From Litoreibacter janthinus (lineage in GTDB: Bacteria; Pseudomonadota; Alphaproteobacteria; Rhodobacterales; Rhodobacteraceae), in contig NZ_FOYO01000001.1 in assembly GCF_900111945.1 (NCBI RefSeq), positions 1,557,751 to 1,621,750 on the forward strand: a DNA stretch of 64,000 nucleotides, written 5' to 3'. Below, piece by piece: positions 26,579-35,025 of the stretch (position 1 is the first letter of the stretch; each line of letters begins with the position of its first letter). The notes beneath the pieces are model-generated. The model ran no database searches. It saw nothing but the letters and a program-made list of their open reading frames with translations, and had not been told where the DNA came from. A program made the translations under genes and the position numbers.

Positions 26579-28027
26579 ATGACGTTTCTTGGAATTGATC
26601 TTGGAACTTCGGGACTGCGCGCGTTGCTGGTCGACGCGCACGGGCGTCCCATCGGCGCGACCGAGCGCCACTACGACGTGTCCCACCCGCATTCGGGCTG
26701 GTCAGAACAAGATCCCGCCGACTGGGTGGCCGCGTTGGACGGCGCGGTGGCGGACATGCGCGCGGCACATCCGGAATTTGCTGAGCTCAGGGGCATCGGC
26801 GTGGCGGGTCACATGCATGGCGCGATCCTTCTGGATGATACGGGACAGGTGCTGCGCCCGTGCATTTTGTGGAACGACACGCGCTCTGCCGCTGAGGCCG
26901 CGCACCTCGACGCGGCTGACAAGGTGCGCAGCCTGTCGGGCAACATCGTCTTCCCCGGCTTCACCGCGCCAAAGCTGGAATGGGTCCGCACCCACGAGCC
27001 GGAGATTTTTGCCAAGACCGCCCGCGTCCTTCTGCCGGCGGCCTATCTCAACTATGTGCTGACGGGCGACTATGCTGCGGACATGTCAGACAGCGCTGGC
27101 ACCTCCTGGCTGGATGTGGGCCAACGCGACTGGTCAGAGCATTTGCTGAAGGTCAGCCATATGAGACGTGATCAGATGCCACGGCTGGTGGAAGGTTCTG
27201 ATGCGGCGGGCATGCTGCGTGATGATCTGGCAACCAAGTGGGGAGTCTCCGACGTAACGGTGGCGGGCGGTGCAGGGGACAATGCCGCTGCGGCCTGCGG
27301 GATCGGAGCGTTGGACGAGGGGCAGGGGTTTGTCTCTCTTGGAACCTCAGGCGTGCTGCTGTCGGCGCGCGATGGCTACAAGCCCGCACCAGAGACCGCA
27401 GTGCACACCTTCTGCCACGCGGTGCCGGGTCGGTGGTATCAGATGGGCGTCATGTTGTCGGCCACGGACAGCCTGAACTGGCTGTCCCGCATCACCGGCG
27501 CGTCGCCCGCCGAATTGACCGCCAATTTGGGCGAGACGCTTTTGCCCCCCGGTCGGGTGCGCTTTCTGCCCTATTTGTCGGGCGAGCGGACGCCGCACAA
27601 TGACGCCAGCATCAGAGGCAGTTTTTCCGGCCTTGCCGCCGAGACCACGCGAGACGACATGACCCGCGCGGTATTGGAAGGCGTGGCGTTTGGTCTGCGT
27701 GACAGCTTCGAGGCGTTGCGGGCGACCGGGGCCAAGATGGAGCGGTTGATCGCAATCGGAGGTGGCACCGGATCGCGCTATTGGCTGCGGTTGATTGCGA
27801 CAGTGCTGGGCATTCCGCTGGACTTGCCGGGCGACGGTGAATTCGGGGCAGCACTTGGCGCGGCGCGACTGGGGATGGCAGCGGCGACGGGCGCTTCGCC
27901 AGAGCAGATCATGACGCCGCCGGACATTCGCGAAACCATCGAGCCGGATAGCGCACTGATCACCAAGTACGATGACGCCTATGCCGCGTTTCGCGCCGCT
28001 TATCCGGTGCTCAAACAGGTGCAGTAG
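26579..28027 (+). CDS. xylB: Xylulokinase
   Basis: 482 aa FGGY-family kinase phosphorylating D-xylulose to xylulose 5-phosphate. The ATG at 26579 has GGAAGG upstream; a TTG 13 codons earlier would add residues before the first ATPase strand and is rejected. FLGIDLGTSGLRALLVD (phosphate-1), GVAGHMHGAILLD, WNDTRS, the FGGY-type PYLSGERTPHND, and GGGTGSRYWLRLIATVLGIP (adenosine site) are all typical of XylB. Its neighbours, a HAD phosphatase and a polyol dehydrogenase stump, suggest a pentitol or hexitol route that has partly decayed. Confidence 0.92.
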   Translation: MTFLGIDLGTSGLRALLVDAHGRPIGATERHYDVSHPHSGWSEQDPADWVAALDGAVADMRAAHPEFAELRGIGVAGHMHGAILLDDTGQVLRPCILWNDTRSAAEAAHLDAADKVRSLSGNIVFPGFTAPKLEWVRTHEPEIFAKTARVLLPAAYLNYVLTGDYAADMSDSAGTSWLDVGQRDWSEHLLKVSHMRRDQMPRLVEGSDAAGMLRDDLATKWGVSDVTVAGGAGDNAAAACGIGALDEGQGFVSLGTSGVLLSARDGYKPAPETAVHTFCHAVPGRWYQMGVMLSATDSLNWLSRITGASPAELTANLGETLLPPGRVRFLPYLSGERTPHNDASIRGSFSGLAAETTRDDMTRAVLEGVAFGLRDSFEALRATGAKMERLIAIGGGTGSRYWLRLIATVLGIPLDLPGDGEFGAALGAARLGMAAATGASPEQIMTPPDIRETIEPDSALITKYDDAYAAFRAAYPVLKQVQ

Positions 28028-28032
28028 ATCGG

Positions 28033-29226
28033 TTAGGCACCGCGCTGCTGGGGGGTCCGAATTCCCAAGATGTTACCCGCAACCTGCGTGCGCAGGATCT
28101 GCGCCGTGCCGCCGCCGATGGTGAACATGCGCACATCACGATACATCCGTTCCAAAGGTTCATCCGCGCCATAGCCGCGGGCACCAAACATTTGCAGCGC
28201 GTCGTTCACCACCTTTATAGCGGCCTCTGACGCAAAGAGCTTCGCCCGTGCAGCCATGGTGATGTCAGGAAACTGGGAGCCGTTTGACCCGCGAGATTGC
28301 GCGGCCTCGTGGAGCATCAGGCGCGAGGCGTGGACAGCGGCGTCCATGTCAGCCAGCATCCATTGCAATCCTTGGAACTCCGCAATCGGGCGGCCGAATT
28401 GCTCGCGTTCCAGAAGGTAGCGCTTTGCGTGCTCCAACGCGCCTGCCGCGACACCCATGGCAATCGTGCCCGCGCCCACGCGCTGGCTGTTATAGGCATT
28501 CATCAAATCCGCAAAACCACGAGTGAAACCGGAGGGTGGTTGCAGCACAAAGTCGTCCGCAATGAAGACGTCGTCAAACTGCAACGTCGCTTCTGGCATG
28601 CCGCACAGACCCATTGTCCGTTCTCGACTGACCACGGCGAAGCCGTCATTCGTCAGCCCGTTTTCCGGGTCTTGGGTCAGAAGGAAGCCGCCAATGCCCT
28701 GATCCTCGCCCTCCGTGTCTAGAACGCGGGCGAACACGAGGTGCAGTTTCGACACCCCGCCACCGGTGATCCAGTGCTTGGTGCCGTTCAACACATAGCC
28801 CCCATCGATGCGCCGCGCGGTGGTGGTCATCTGGGTGGCCGCACTGCCGGCGTCCGGCTCGGTGATGCAAATGGCGGGCTTGTCACCTGCCAGAACGTAG
28901 GGCGCGACGAATTCTTTCTGCGCTTCGGTGCCATAGGCCATGACGGCGCTGATGCCGCCCATGTTGGCCTCGACAACGATGCGGGCGGAAAGGGTGCAGG
29001 CCTTGGCGATCTCCTCCACGACTATGACCGTATCAAGAAAGGAGGCACCTTGCCCGCCGTAGCGCGTGGGAATTGTCATGCCCATGAGGCCCGCGCTGAC
29101 CAGATCAGAGATGTTGTCCCAAGGATAACTGCGGTCCTGATCCCACTTCGCCGCACGGGGGGCGAACGTGCGGGCCAAATCTTTGGCAATGGCGCGATAG
29201 GGTTCGGTGCTTGCAAGATGTTCCAT
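28033..29226 (-). CDS. Acyl-CoA dehydrogenase-fold protein, probable 3-sulfinopropionyl-CoA desulfinase type
   Basis: 397 aa FAD protein from the ATG at 29226; a TTG at 29256 would add ten residues. True dehydrogenases need a Glu or Asp at one of two sites. Here the isovaleryl-CoA-dehydrogenase site is Gln (AYNSQRVGAG, about residue 248) and the MCAD site is Gly (FTIGGGTAQI, about residue 372). The same Gln/Gly pair is reported for AcdDPN7, the 3-sulfinopropionyl-CoA desulfinase, which lacks dehydrogenase activity. An Arg at about 82 (LSARIVVEAN) matches its essential Arg84, and HWITGGGVSKLHLVFAR also looks family-specific. Expected reaction: release of sulfite from a sulfinoacyl-CoA. Divergent from a LysR gene. 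The specificity is inferred. Confidence 0.78.
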   Translation of the reverse strand: MEHLASTEPYRAIAKDLARTFAPRAAKWDQDRSYPWDNISDLVSAGLMGMTIPTRYGGQGASFLDTVIVVEEIAKACTLSARIVVEANMGGISAVMAYGTEAQKEFVAPYVLAGDKPAICITEPDAGSAATQMTTTARRIDGGYVLNGTKHWITGGGVSKLHLVFARVLDTEGEDQGIGGFLLTQDPENGLTNDGFAVVSRERTMGLCGMPEATLQFDDVFIADDFVLQPPSGFTRGFADLMNAYNSQRVGAGTIAMGVAAGALEHAKRYLLEREQFGRPIAEFQGLQWMLADMDAAVHASRLMLHEAAQSRGSNGSQFPDITMAARAKLFASEAAIKVVNDALQMFGARGYGADEPLERMYRDVRMFTIGGGTAQILRTQVAGNILGIRTPQQRGA

Positions 29227-29243
29227 CACACGATTGTGAGCGC

Positions 29244-29281
29244 TATACTTATCCAAATCAATCTAATAAGAATGAAGTATA
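29244..29281. promoter_or_regulatory. Inverted repeat between the desulfinase-like gene and its LysR regulator
   Basis: TATACTT (29244-29250) and AAGTATA (29275-29281) form perfect seven-base arms with a 24-base AT-rich spacer, upstream of both divergent genes. LysR proteins usually bind interrupted palindromes in such positions. Confidence 0.4.
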
Positions 29282-29301
29282 AATTCACCTAGATTGAAGA
29301 T

Positions 29302-30171
29302 ATGCAAACGCGCTCGCTCGAAACTCTGGTCCGTATTTTGCAGGTGCAGTCCTTTAGTCAGGCCGCCGTGCTTCAAAATATGACCCTCTCTGCTTTAAGT
29401 ATGCAAATGAAGGCGCTGGAAGCAGATCTGGGCGCAGAGCTGTTCGACCGCAGCTTTCGCCCGCCCCGGCTGACCCCTTTGGGGCGGCGTGTGGCAGAGC
29501 AGGCAAGCGAGGCGATCATTGCAGTGCATGCCTTACGCGATCTGTGCAACGCGGGGGCAGGGCTGAGTGGATCGTTCCAGCTTGGGTTTATCCAATCCGC
29601 CAGCGCCCGCATCCTGCCGAAATTCGTGACCCTTGCCCGCAAGCGCGAACCGCAAGCGGTGTTTCGCTACAGCACCAACCTGTCGGAGGCGCTGACAGAA
29701 CAGGTGGCGTTGGGCCAACTGGACGCGGCGATTGTCACACGGGTCGACGGTGCTGCGGGCGGTCTGCATTCGGATTTGATCGCGTCCGAGCCGATGGCCT
29801 TGGCTGTTCCGTCAGACTTCGCCCATATCCCACCAGACCAAATCGTGCAGCATTTGCCTTTTGTGCATTTTCGCCCCAGCACGGGGATCGGCAAGCTGAT
29901 CGCAGCGTCGATGGATCTGGGGGCGTCCCCGACACATGCGACATTGGTTCTCGAAAGCATTGAGGCGTGTATGGAATGCGTGAAGGAAGGGGTGGGTTAC
30001 ACCGTGCTACCGACGCCCGACATCCGGCGTTATGCGGACGGGCGGGTGTATATTGCTCAAAGCTCCCCCGCCGGATTGCGCCGCGATCTAGTGATGCTGA
30101 CGCGCGATGACCCGCAAGCCGCGACGTGGCGGCCCAAATTGCTGGCGCTGATGTTGGACGCAGCCGCCTGA
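29302..30171 (+). CDS. LysR-family transcriptional regulator 1
   Basis: 289 aa. The N-terminal winged HTH (about 1-60: LVRILQVQSFSQAAVLQNMTLSALSMQMKALE, split by the usual turn) is followed by a periplasmic-binding-like effector domain (GSFQLGFIQSASARILPKF and later GVGYTVLPTPDIRRY). Divergent from the desulfinase-like gene with 75 bases between their starts, so it probably controls that gene and itself. The stop lies five bases from the convergent TctA gene. The effector is likely the pathway substrate or a CoA-free intermediate; unknown. Confidence 0.9.
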   Translation: MQTRSLETLVRILQVQSFSQAAVLQNMTLSALSMQMKALEADLGAELFDRSFRPPRLTPLGRRVAEQASEAIIAVHALRDLCNAGAGLSGSFQLGFIQSASARILPKFVTLARKREPQAVFRYSTNLSEALTEQVALGQLDAAIVTRVDGAAGGLHSDLIASEPMALAVPSDFAHIPPDQIVQHLPFVHFRPSTGIGKLIAASMDLGASPTHATLVLESIEACMECVKEGVGYTVLPTPDIRRYADGRVYIAQSSPAGLRRDLVMLTRDDPQAATWRPKLLALMLDAAA

Positions 30172-30176
30172 CCCTT

Positions 30177-31676
30177 CTAGGCGCGTTTTCCAAGCCCGCG
30201 TGTCGCACGGATACCGGCCCGCACGATGGCGATGACGGTGAGTAGGGTCAGCGCCCAGAAGAACCATGTGATCGGCCCGCGGAACAAGATCGCGGGGGAG
30301 CTGCCTGACATCAGCATGGCTTGGCGGAAGTTGTCCTCCAGCAAGGGCCCGAGGATAAAGGCGATCAGGAATGGCGCGGCGGGAATGTCGTTGCGCAGCA
30401 TCACGAAGCCGACCCAGCCCATCACGAACATCACACCCACATCGAAGATATTGTTGTTCACCGCGAAGACCCCGTAGACACACAGCACCAGCACGCCGGG
30501 GAACAACACACCGCGCGGGATGTCGGCCACGTATTTGAAGCCGCGAATGGCGACCGAGCCGATGAAGAACAGGAACACAGAGCTGACGATAAGCCCGATG
30601 AACAACCCGTAGATAATGTCGACATTGAGGATGAACATCATCGGGCCGGGTTGCAGGCCATGGACCATAAACGCGCCGATGATGATTGCGGTGATCACGT
30701 CGCCCGGCACGCCAAGCGCCAAAAGCGGGATCAGAGTTGCACCCGCGACCCCGTTATTGCCCGCCTCGGAGGCGGCGACACCTTCAAGTTCGCCCTTGCC
30801 AAAGTTGTCACGGTTGGGCGATTTGCGCCGCGCTTCACTGTAGGACAGGAAGGCGGAGGGCGCTGCCCCGATGCCGGGAATGGAGCCAAGGAAGACACCG
30901 ATAAAGCTGCCGCGCACGATGGATTTGAAGCAGCGGCGATACTCGGCGAAGGTCACTTTGTCGTCGCCCAGACCGCGCGTCTGGCCCTCATGCGGTTTCG
31001 GATCCCAGACCATCGAGAGCACCTCGGGGATGGCGAAAAGCCCGATCAGCACGGCGATGAAGTTTAGCCCGCCCATCATGTTGGGATCGCCAAGGGTGAA
31101 GCGGTTGGTGCCATAGACCAGATCCAGCCCGATGGTCGCCAGCAACAGGCCAAGCATGGCAGACAATGCGCCGCGCAGCAGGCTGGCACCCGAGACACCG
31201 GCAATGATGGTTAGCGAGAACAGGATCAGGGTGAAAAATTCCGGCGGGCCGAAGTTCAGGGCAAAGGATGCAAGCCAGCCCGCGAACAAAATCAACGACA
31301 GGTTGGAGATCAGATCGGCGGTGCAGGATGCCCAAAGCGCCATGCCCAAAGCCTTGCCTGCCTGACCTTTTTCGGCCAGCGGATAGCCGTCCAGCACCGT
31401 GGCGCTGGAGGCGGGGGTACCGGGGGTCTTGATCAGGATGGCAGGGATGGAGCCGCCGAAGATGCCACCTTTGTAGACGCCCAGCAGCAGCAGGATCGCA
31501 ATGATCGGCTGCATGGAAAAGGTGAAGGGCAGGGTCAGGGCGACCGCCATGGTGGCCGACATGCCGGGAATGGCTCCGGCGATGGTGCCAATGAGCACGC
31601 CTGCGAACAGGGCAAAGAAGGCCTCGAAATTGCCGACCAGCGACAGGCCGGCAAGGATGCTGTCTATCAGGCTCAT
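30177..31676 (-). CDS. Tripartite tricarboxylate transporter large permease (TctA)
   Basis: 499 aa, about twelve membrane segments; main permease of a TTT importer. The TctA family signature is visible in GTIAGAIPGMSATMAVALTLPFTF and GGIFGGSIPAILIKTPGTPASSATVLDGYP, and again in GSIPGIGAAPSAFLSYSEARR. ATGA overlap with tctB. It uses the ion gradient to move a dicarboxylate or tricarboxylate delivered by TctC. In this neighbourhood it is the obvious uptake system for the acid degraded by the SDH-like operon. Confidence 0.93.
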   Translation of the reverse strand: MSLIDSILAGLSLVGNFEAFFALFAGVLIGTIAGAIPGMSATMAVALTLPFTFSMQPIIAILLLLGVYKGGIFGGSIPAILIKTPGTPASSATVLDGYPLAEKGQAGKALGMALWASCTADLISNLSLILFAGWLASFALNFGPPEFFTLILFSLTIIAGVSGASLLRGALSAMLGLLLATIGLDLVYGTNRFTLGDPNMMGGLNFIAVLIGLFAIPEVLSMVWDPKPHEGQTRGLGDDKVTFAEYRRCFKSIVRGSFIGVFLGSIPGIGAAPSAFLSYSEARRKSPNRDNFGKGELEGVAASEAGNNGVAGATLIPLLALGVPGDVITAIIIGAFMVHGLQPGPMMFILNVDIIYGLFIGLIVSSVFLFFIGSVAIRGFKYVADIPRGVLFPGVLVLCVYGVFAVNNNIFDVGVMFVMGWVGFVMLRNDIPAAPFLIAFILGPLLEDNFRQAMLMSGSSPAILFRGPITWFFWALTLLTVIAIVRAGIRATRGLGKRA

Positions 31677-32155
31677 GGCAGTCTCACAAAGTCACCCTGC
31701 GGGATGGCGACGCTGGCCACATGGGCGAAGAATGCATATAAGAGCAGCGGCACGCAGACCGCGCAGATCAGCGCGGTTTTGGGGTGCGACGTGCGGACAA
31801 GGAAAGCGGTGGCGGCGAAGGCCAGCATTGACGTCCAGACCATACCGATGCGTGGCAGGCCGAACATGTAGATCACCATAACCACTGCCATAATGGCAAG
31901 GCGGCCGTAGCCCCCTGGAACCTCAGCAGCCTCTTGGCTCAGATCCTCGGACGAATAGAACCCTGTCACGGTCAGTCCGAGGCCGATGAGGATCGTCAGG
32001 GCGGACAGGGTGTAGGGCCAGAACACCGGCGATAGGATAATGTTGCGCACATTGCTGGGGGACGACACCCAAGTCGGGATTGCCGTCGTCATCAAGAACA
32101 GCCCTGCAAGGATCGCGAAGATGCCGATAATCGATTGTCGATGAAGATTTTGCAT
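31673..32155 (-). CDS. Tripartite tricarboxylate transporter small permease (TctB)
   Basis: 160 aa from the ATG at 32155; a TTG six codons upstream is the alternative. Four hydrophobic segments (IIGIFAILAGLFLMTTAIPTW, FWPYTLSALTILIGLGLTV, RLAIMAVVMVIYMFGLPRIG and the C-terminal LICAVCVPLLLYAFFAHV) match the TctB family. It lies between tctC and tctA. The function of TctB is supportive and poorly defined in the family as a whole. Confidence 0.9.
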   Translation of the reverse strand: MQNLHRQSIIGIFAILAGLFLMTTAIPTWVSSPSNVRNIILSPVFWPYTLSALTILIGLGLTVTGFYSSEDLSQEAAEVPGGYGRLAIMAVVMVIYMFGLPRIGMVWTSMLAFAATAFLVRTSHPKTALICAVCVPLLLYAFFAHVASVAIPQGDFVRLP

Positions 32156-32181
32156 GTGTTCAAGACCCCGCAAGATACAGA

Positions 32182-32213
32182 AACGGCGCGCGGGGACCTC
32201 CTCGCGCGCCGTT
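32182..32213 (-). promoter_or_regulatory. Intercistronic hairpin between tctC and tctB
   Basis: Perfect 11-base arms AACGGCGCGCG (32182-32192) and CGCGCGCCGTT (32203-32213) around a ten-base loop, 14 bases after the tctC stop. It probably stabilises the tctC message or limits read-through, so that the receptor outnumbers the permease. Confidence 0.65.
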
Positions 32214-32226
32214 CAAACGATAAGTC

Positions 32227-33204
32227 TTAGCCTTCGATCCGCATACCCAGTTTATCAACCAGCGTGCGGAAAGTATTGTACTGACCGCGGATGAAATTGT
32301 TGGCGTCTTCCGGGCTCATCACGTTGATGATGGATCCAACGGCCTCCATGCGGGAGACGAATTCCTGATCGCCAGCGGCGGCGGCCATCCACTCGCCCCA
32401 TTTCGCGGCAACGTCATCGGGCAGGTCTTTCGGGCCAGCGATGCCGGTCCAGCCGACCAGTTGCTCCAGTGCTGGCTTGCCAAGGTCTTTCGAGGTTGGC
32501 GCGTCAAACCCGACCACAGGCTCGGCAGTGGTGACCATCAGCGGCTTAAGCTGGCCGTTGGCCACGAAGTTCGCCAGAGCAGAAGAGTTGGTGCACAGGA
32601 ACGTCGCGGTGCCTGCCAGCACGGCTGTTGCCGCCTCGCCGCCGCCCTTCATCGGGATGTGGGTGACCTGATTGACCGGATCTTCCAGCCCAAACTCGTC
32701 CATTACCATGACGCCAGCAAGGTGCAGGCCAGAGCCTACGCCGGAGGAGGAGAAGCTCACCCCGCCTTCGCGCGCCTTGGCAACCAGATCATCCATCGAG
32801 TTGATTTCGGAATCCGCGGCGACAGCGCAGGCGAACGGGTTGATCTCGTAGACGGTCACATAGCGGAAATCGTCCAGCGTATAAGGCAGCGTCGCTTTCA
32901 TCGCCGGATTGACCGAGTGCGAACCTACGCGGGTGAATAGCATGGTGTAGCCGTCCGCCTTTGCGTTCATCGCAGCGACGGAACCGGTGGCCCCGCCTGC
33001 ACCTGTAACGTTTGCCATGATAAGCGGCTTGCCCACGGCCTTGCCGAGAGGCTCCGCAAGGGTGCGTGCAGAGATGTCGGTCGCCCCACCGGCGCCGAAT
33101 GGAATGATCATGTTGATGGGTCGCTCTGGGTAGTCAGCTGCCGAAGCTGCCGTCGCAAGGCCCAGTACCAATGCGCCCACAGCGCCAAGTTTCGCAAATT
33201 TCAT
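32227..33204 (-). CDS. Tripartite tricarboxylate transporter substrate-binding protein (TctC/Bug family)
   Basis: 325 aa periplasmic receptor. Signal peptide MKFAKLGAVGALVLGLATAASA, then the Bug-family start DYPERPINMIIPFGAGGATD. The ligand-loop region NVTGAGGATGSVAAMNAKADGYT is conserved. First gene of tctCBA on the minus strand, divergent from a second LysR gene across 164 bases that contain an inverted repeat. Bug/TctC receptors bind carboxylates of many kinds, so the ligand is open. Confidence 0.93.
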   Translation of the reverse strand: MKFAKLGAVGALVLGLATAASAADYPERPINMIIPFGAGGATDISARTLAEPLGKAVGKPLIMANVTGAGGATGSVAAMNAKADGYTMLFTRVGSHSVNPAMKATLPYTLDDFRYVTVYEINPFACAVAADSEINSMDDLVAKAREGGVSFSSSGVGSGLHLAGVMVMDEFGLEDPVNQVTHIPMKGGGEAATAVLAGTATFLCTNSSALANFVANGQLKPLMVTTAEPVVGFDAPTSKDLGKPALEQLVGWTGIAGPKDLPDDVAAKWGEWMAAAAGDQEFVSRMEAVGSIINVMSPEDANNFIRGQYNTFRTLVDKLGMRIEG

Positions 33205-33316
33205 AGTTTCCTCCCAAAAACTCAGGCTGAAGAGACTTCAGCTCAATTTACCGACACATCATTGCTTCACTGCCGATCCTTGACAAATCCTATTGGTAAG
33301 TCATTCTTGTATAAAG

Positions 33317-33338
33317 CGGCAATTGATTACAATTACCG
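33317..33338. promoter_or_regulatory. LysR-type operator candidate between tctC and LysR 2
   Basis: CGGCAATTG-ATTA-CAATTACCG, nine-base arms with one mismatch, 31 bases before the LysR start and 113 bases before tctC. The compact dyad is of the size LysR dimers bind. A TTGACA hexamer occurs nearby on the plus strand (about 33279). Confidence 0.45.
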
Positions 33339-33368
33339 AAAGTTAAACTAACATAAATTGCGGCGCTC

Positions 33369-34277
33369 ATGTCCATCCGAATGCTCAGAACTTTGATTGC
33401 CGTGGAGGAAAACGGCACCTTCAGCGCGGCTGGCGAAGCGGTGTTTGTCACGCACGCCGCCGTGAGCCAACAGATGAAAGCGCTGGAGGAAGAATGGGCC
33501 GTCACGCTGTTTGACCGCACCAAGCGGACGCCCGAATTGACCCCCGTCGGCCGCGCCGTGGTGACCAAGGCCCGCGAAATTGTTGCGGCTTATGACAACC
33601 TGCTGCCGTCGGTCATGGGCGATGACGGGCTCCGAGGCAACTTGGCGCTGGGCAGCGTGCCCACGGGGTTGGCGAGCCTGATCCCGTTTGCCATCACCTC
33701 AATCAAGAAGCGGTTTCCAGACCTGCATATCGGCGTCACGCCCAGCCATACCAAAGAACTGCTGATCGATCTGGAGCGCGGCGCGATTGATGCCGCTGTC
33801 ATTACCAAGCCCCACGTGATCCCCCGCAACATGCGCTGGGCGCCGATCAGCATGGAGCCGATGGAGTTGCTGACCTCGATCAATGTGGCGTCAGATGACC
33901 CGTTCGAGATTTTGGCCACCCACCCCTATATCCGGTTCACCCGTAAGGCGCTGCTCAGTGACTTCATCGACAACTGGCTCCAGATGAAAGGCATCGCGGT
34001 CAAAGACACGATGGAGCTGGAAAATCTGGAGATCATTTCGAGCATGGTCCACGCCGATCTGGGCGTCTCGATCGTGCCGCGCCGCAGTGTGCAACCGCCA
34101 AACCCGCTGCCGCTGAAGCACATTCCGCTTGGTGACGACGCCCCCGTGCGCGAGTTGGGGCTGATGTCACTGGCAAACACAGTTAAGCTGCGGGTGTTGC
34201 AAGAGGTCGAGGCAGAGCTTTTGAACGCGGTTGCCGTTGGCCGTTTTGACCCGTTCCCACAGGCCACAAGTTCCTAG
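33369..34277 (+). CDS. LysR-family transcriptional regulator 2
   Basis: 302 aa. HTH at about residues 1-60 (TLIAVEENGTFSAAGEAVFVTHAAVSQQMKALE, split by the turn), effector-binding domain from about 90 (GNLALGSVPTGLASLIPFAI and DLGVSIVPRRSVQ). Divergent from tctCBA and directly followed, one base later, by a TauE/SafE exporter gene and then an enolase-superfamily gene, so it leads a small plus-strand operon. It likely controls both the importer and its own transcript in response to the imported acid. Confidence 0.9.
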   Translation: MSIRMLRTLIAVEENGTFSAAGEAVFVTHAAVSQQMKALEEEWAVTLFDRTKRTPELTPVGRAVVTKAREIVAAYDNLLPSVMGDDGLRGNLALGSVPTGLASLIPFAITSIKKRFPDLHIGVTPSHTKELLIDLERGAIDAAVITKPHVIPRNMRWAPISMEPMELLTSINVASDDPFEILATHPYIRFTRKALLSDFIDNWLQMKGIAVKDTMELENLEIISSMVHADLGVSIVPRRSVQPPNPLPLKHIPLGDDAPVRELGLMSLANTVKLRVLQEVEAELLNAVAVGRFDPFPQATSS

Positions 34278-34278
34278 C

Positions 34279-35025
34279 ATGACAACAGAGTTTTTGATGA
34301 TCCTCGCCGTTGGGGCGGCGGCAGGCGGCTTTATCAACGGGCTGGCTGGTTTCGGAACCGCGCTGTTTGCCTTGGGTTTCTGGTTGCAGATCATGCCCCC
34401 TGCGCAGGCGGTGTCTATCGTGGTGGTTATGTCCGTGATTGCAGGGCTCCAAGGCGTTTGGCTGGTGCGCAGTTCGATACTGGATCAACCGCGCAGGCTG
34501 GCGCGGTTTGTGGTGCCTGCATTGGCTGGCGTGCCATTGGGCGTCGCGGCGCTTTCGGTGTTGGAGCCGACTGTCCTGAAAATCATTATCGCGGGTTTCC
34601 TGATCCTCTATGGCGGGTTCTTTACGCTGCGGTCCTCGCTGCCTAAACTCGACAGGCCGACGCCGGTGATCGACGGGCTTGTCGGATTTGCAGGAGGAAT
34701 CCTTGGTGGCGCCGCGTCTTTGTCAGGGGCCTTGCCGACCATGTGGTGCGCAATGCGTCCTTGGCCCAAATCCGAGACGCGCGCCGTATTACAACCGTTC
34801 AACGTGGTGGTGCTGGGGGTGACGGCTTTGGTCTTCGCTTTCAAAGGCGCCTACACGCTGCAAACGCTGACCTACATTGCCATGGCGTTGCCGGTGACAA
34901 TGGTGTTCGCACAGGTTGGCATCACCGTGTTCAAACGTCTGACTGACGACCAGTTCCGGCGCTTGTTGATTGCGATGATGCTGATCTCGGGGCTGGTCTT
35001 GATGCTGAGGGAGGTTTTGGCATGA
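34279..35025 (+). CDS. TauE/SafE-family anion (sulfite/sulfoacetate) exporter
   Basis: 248 aa, about eight membrane segments. The start is the ATG at 34279, one base after the LysR stop, because the upstream alternative lies inside LysR. GGFINGLAGFGTALFALGFWLQ and GFAGGILGGAASLSGALPTMWCAMRPW are the two family repeats. TauE/SafE members export sulfite, sulfoacetate or other organosulfonates, which fits the sulfite-releasing enzyme predicted 5 kb away. Some relatives have other or unknown cargo. Four-base overlap with the next gene. Confidence 0.88.
   Translation: MTTEFLMILAVGAAAGGFINGLAGFGTALFALGFWLQIMPPAQAVSIVVVMSVIAGLQGVWLVRSSILDQPRRLARFVVPALAGVPLGVAALSVLEPTVLKIIIAGFLILYGGFFTLRSSLPKLDRPTPVIDGLVGFAGGILGGAASLSGALPTMWCAMRPWPKSETRAVLQPFNVVVLGVTALVFAFKGAYTLQTLTYIAMALPVTMVFAQVGITVFKRLTDDQFRRLLIAMMLISGLVLMLREVLA

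Noticed and set aside
28033..29226. Call as an ordinary acyl-CoA dehydrogenase
   Set aside because: Neither of the two known catalytic-base positions carries Glu or Asp, so simple dehydrogenation is unlikely.
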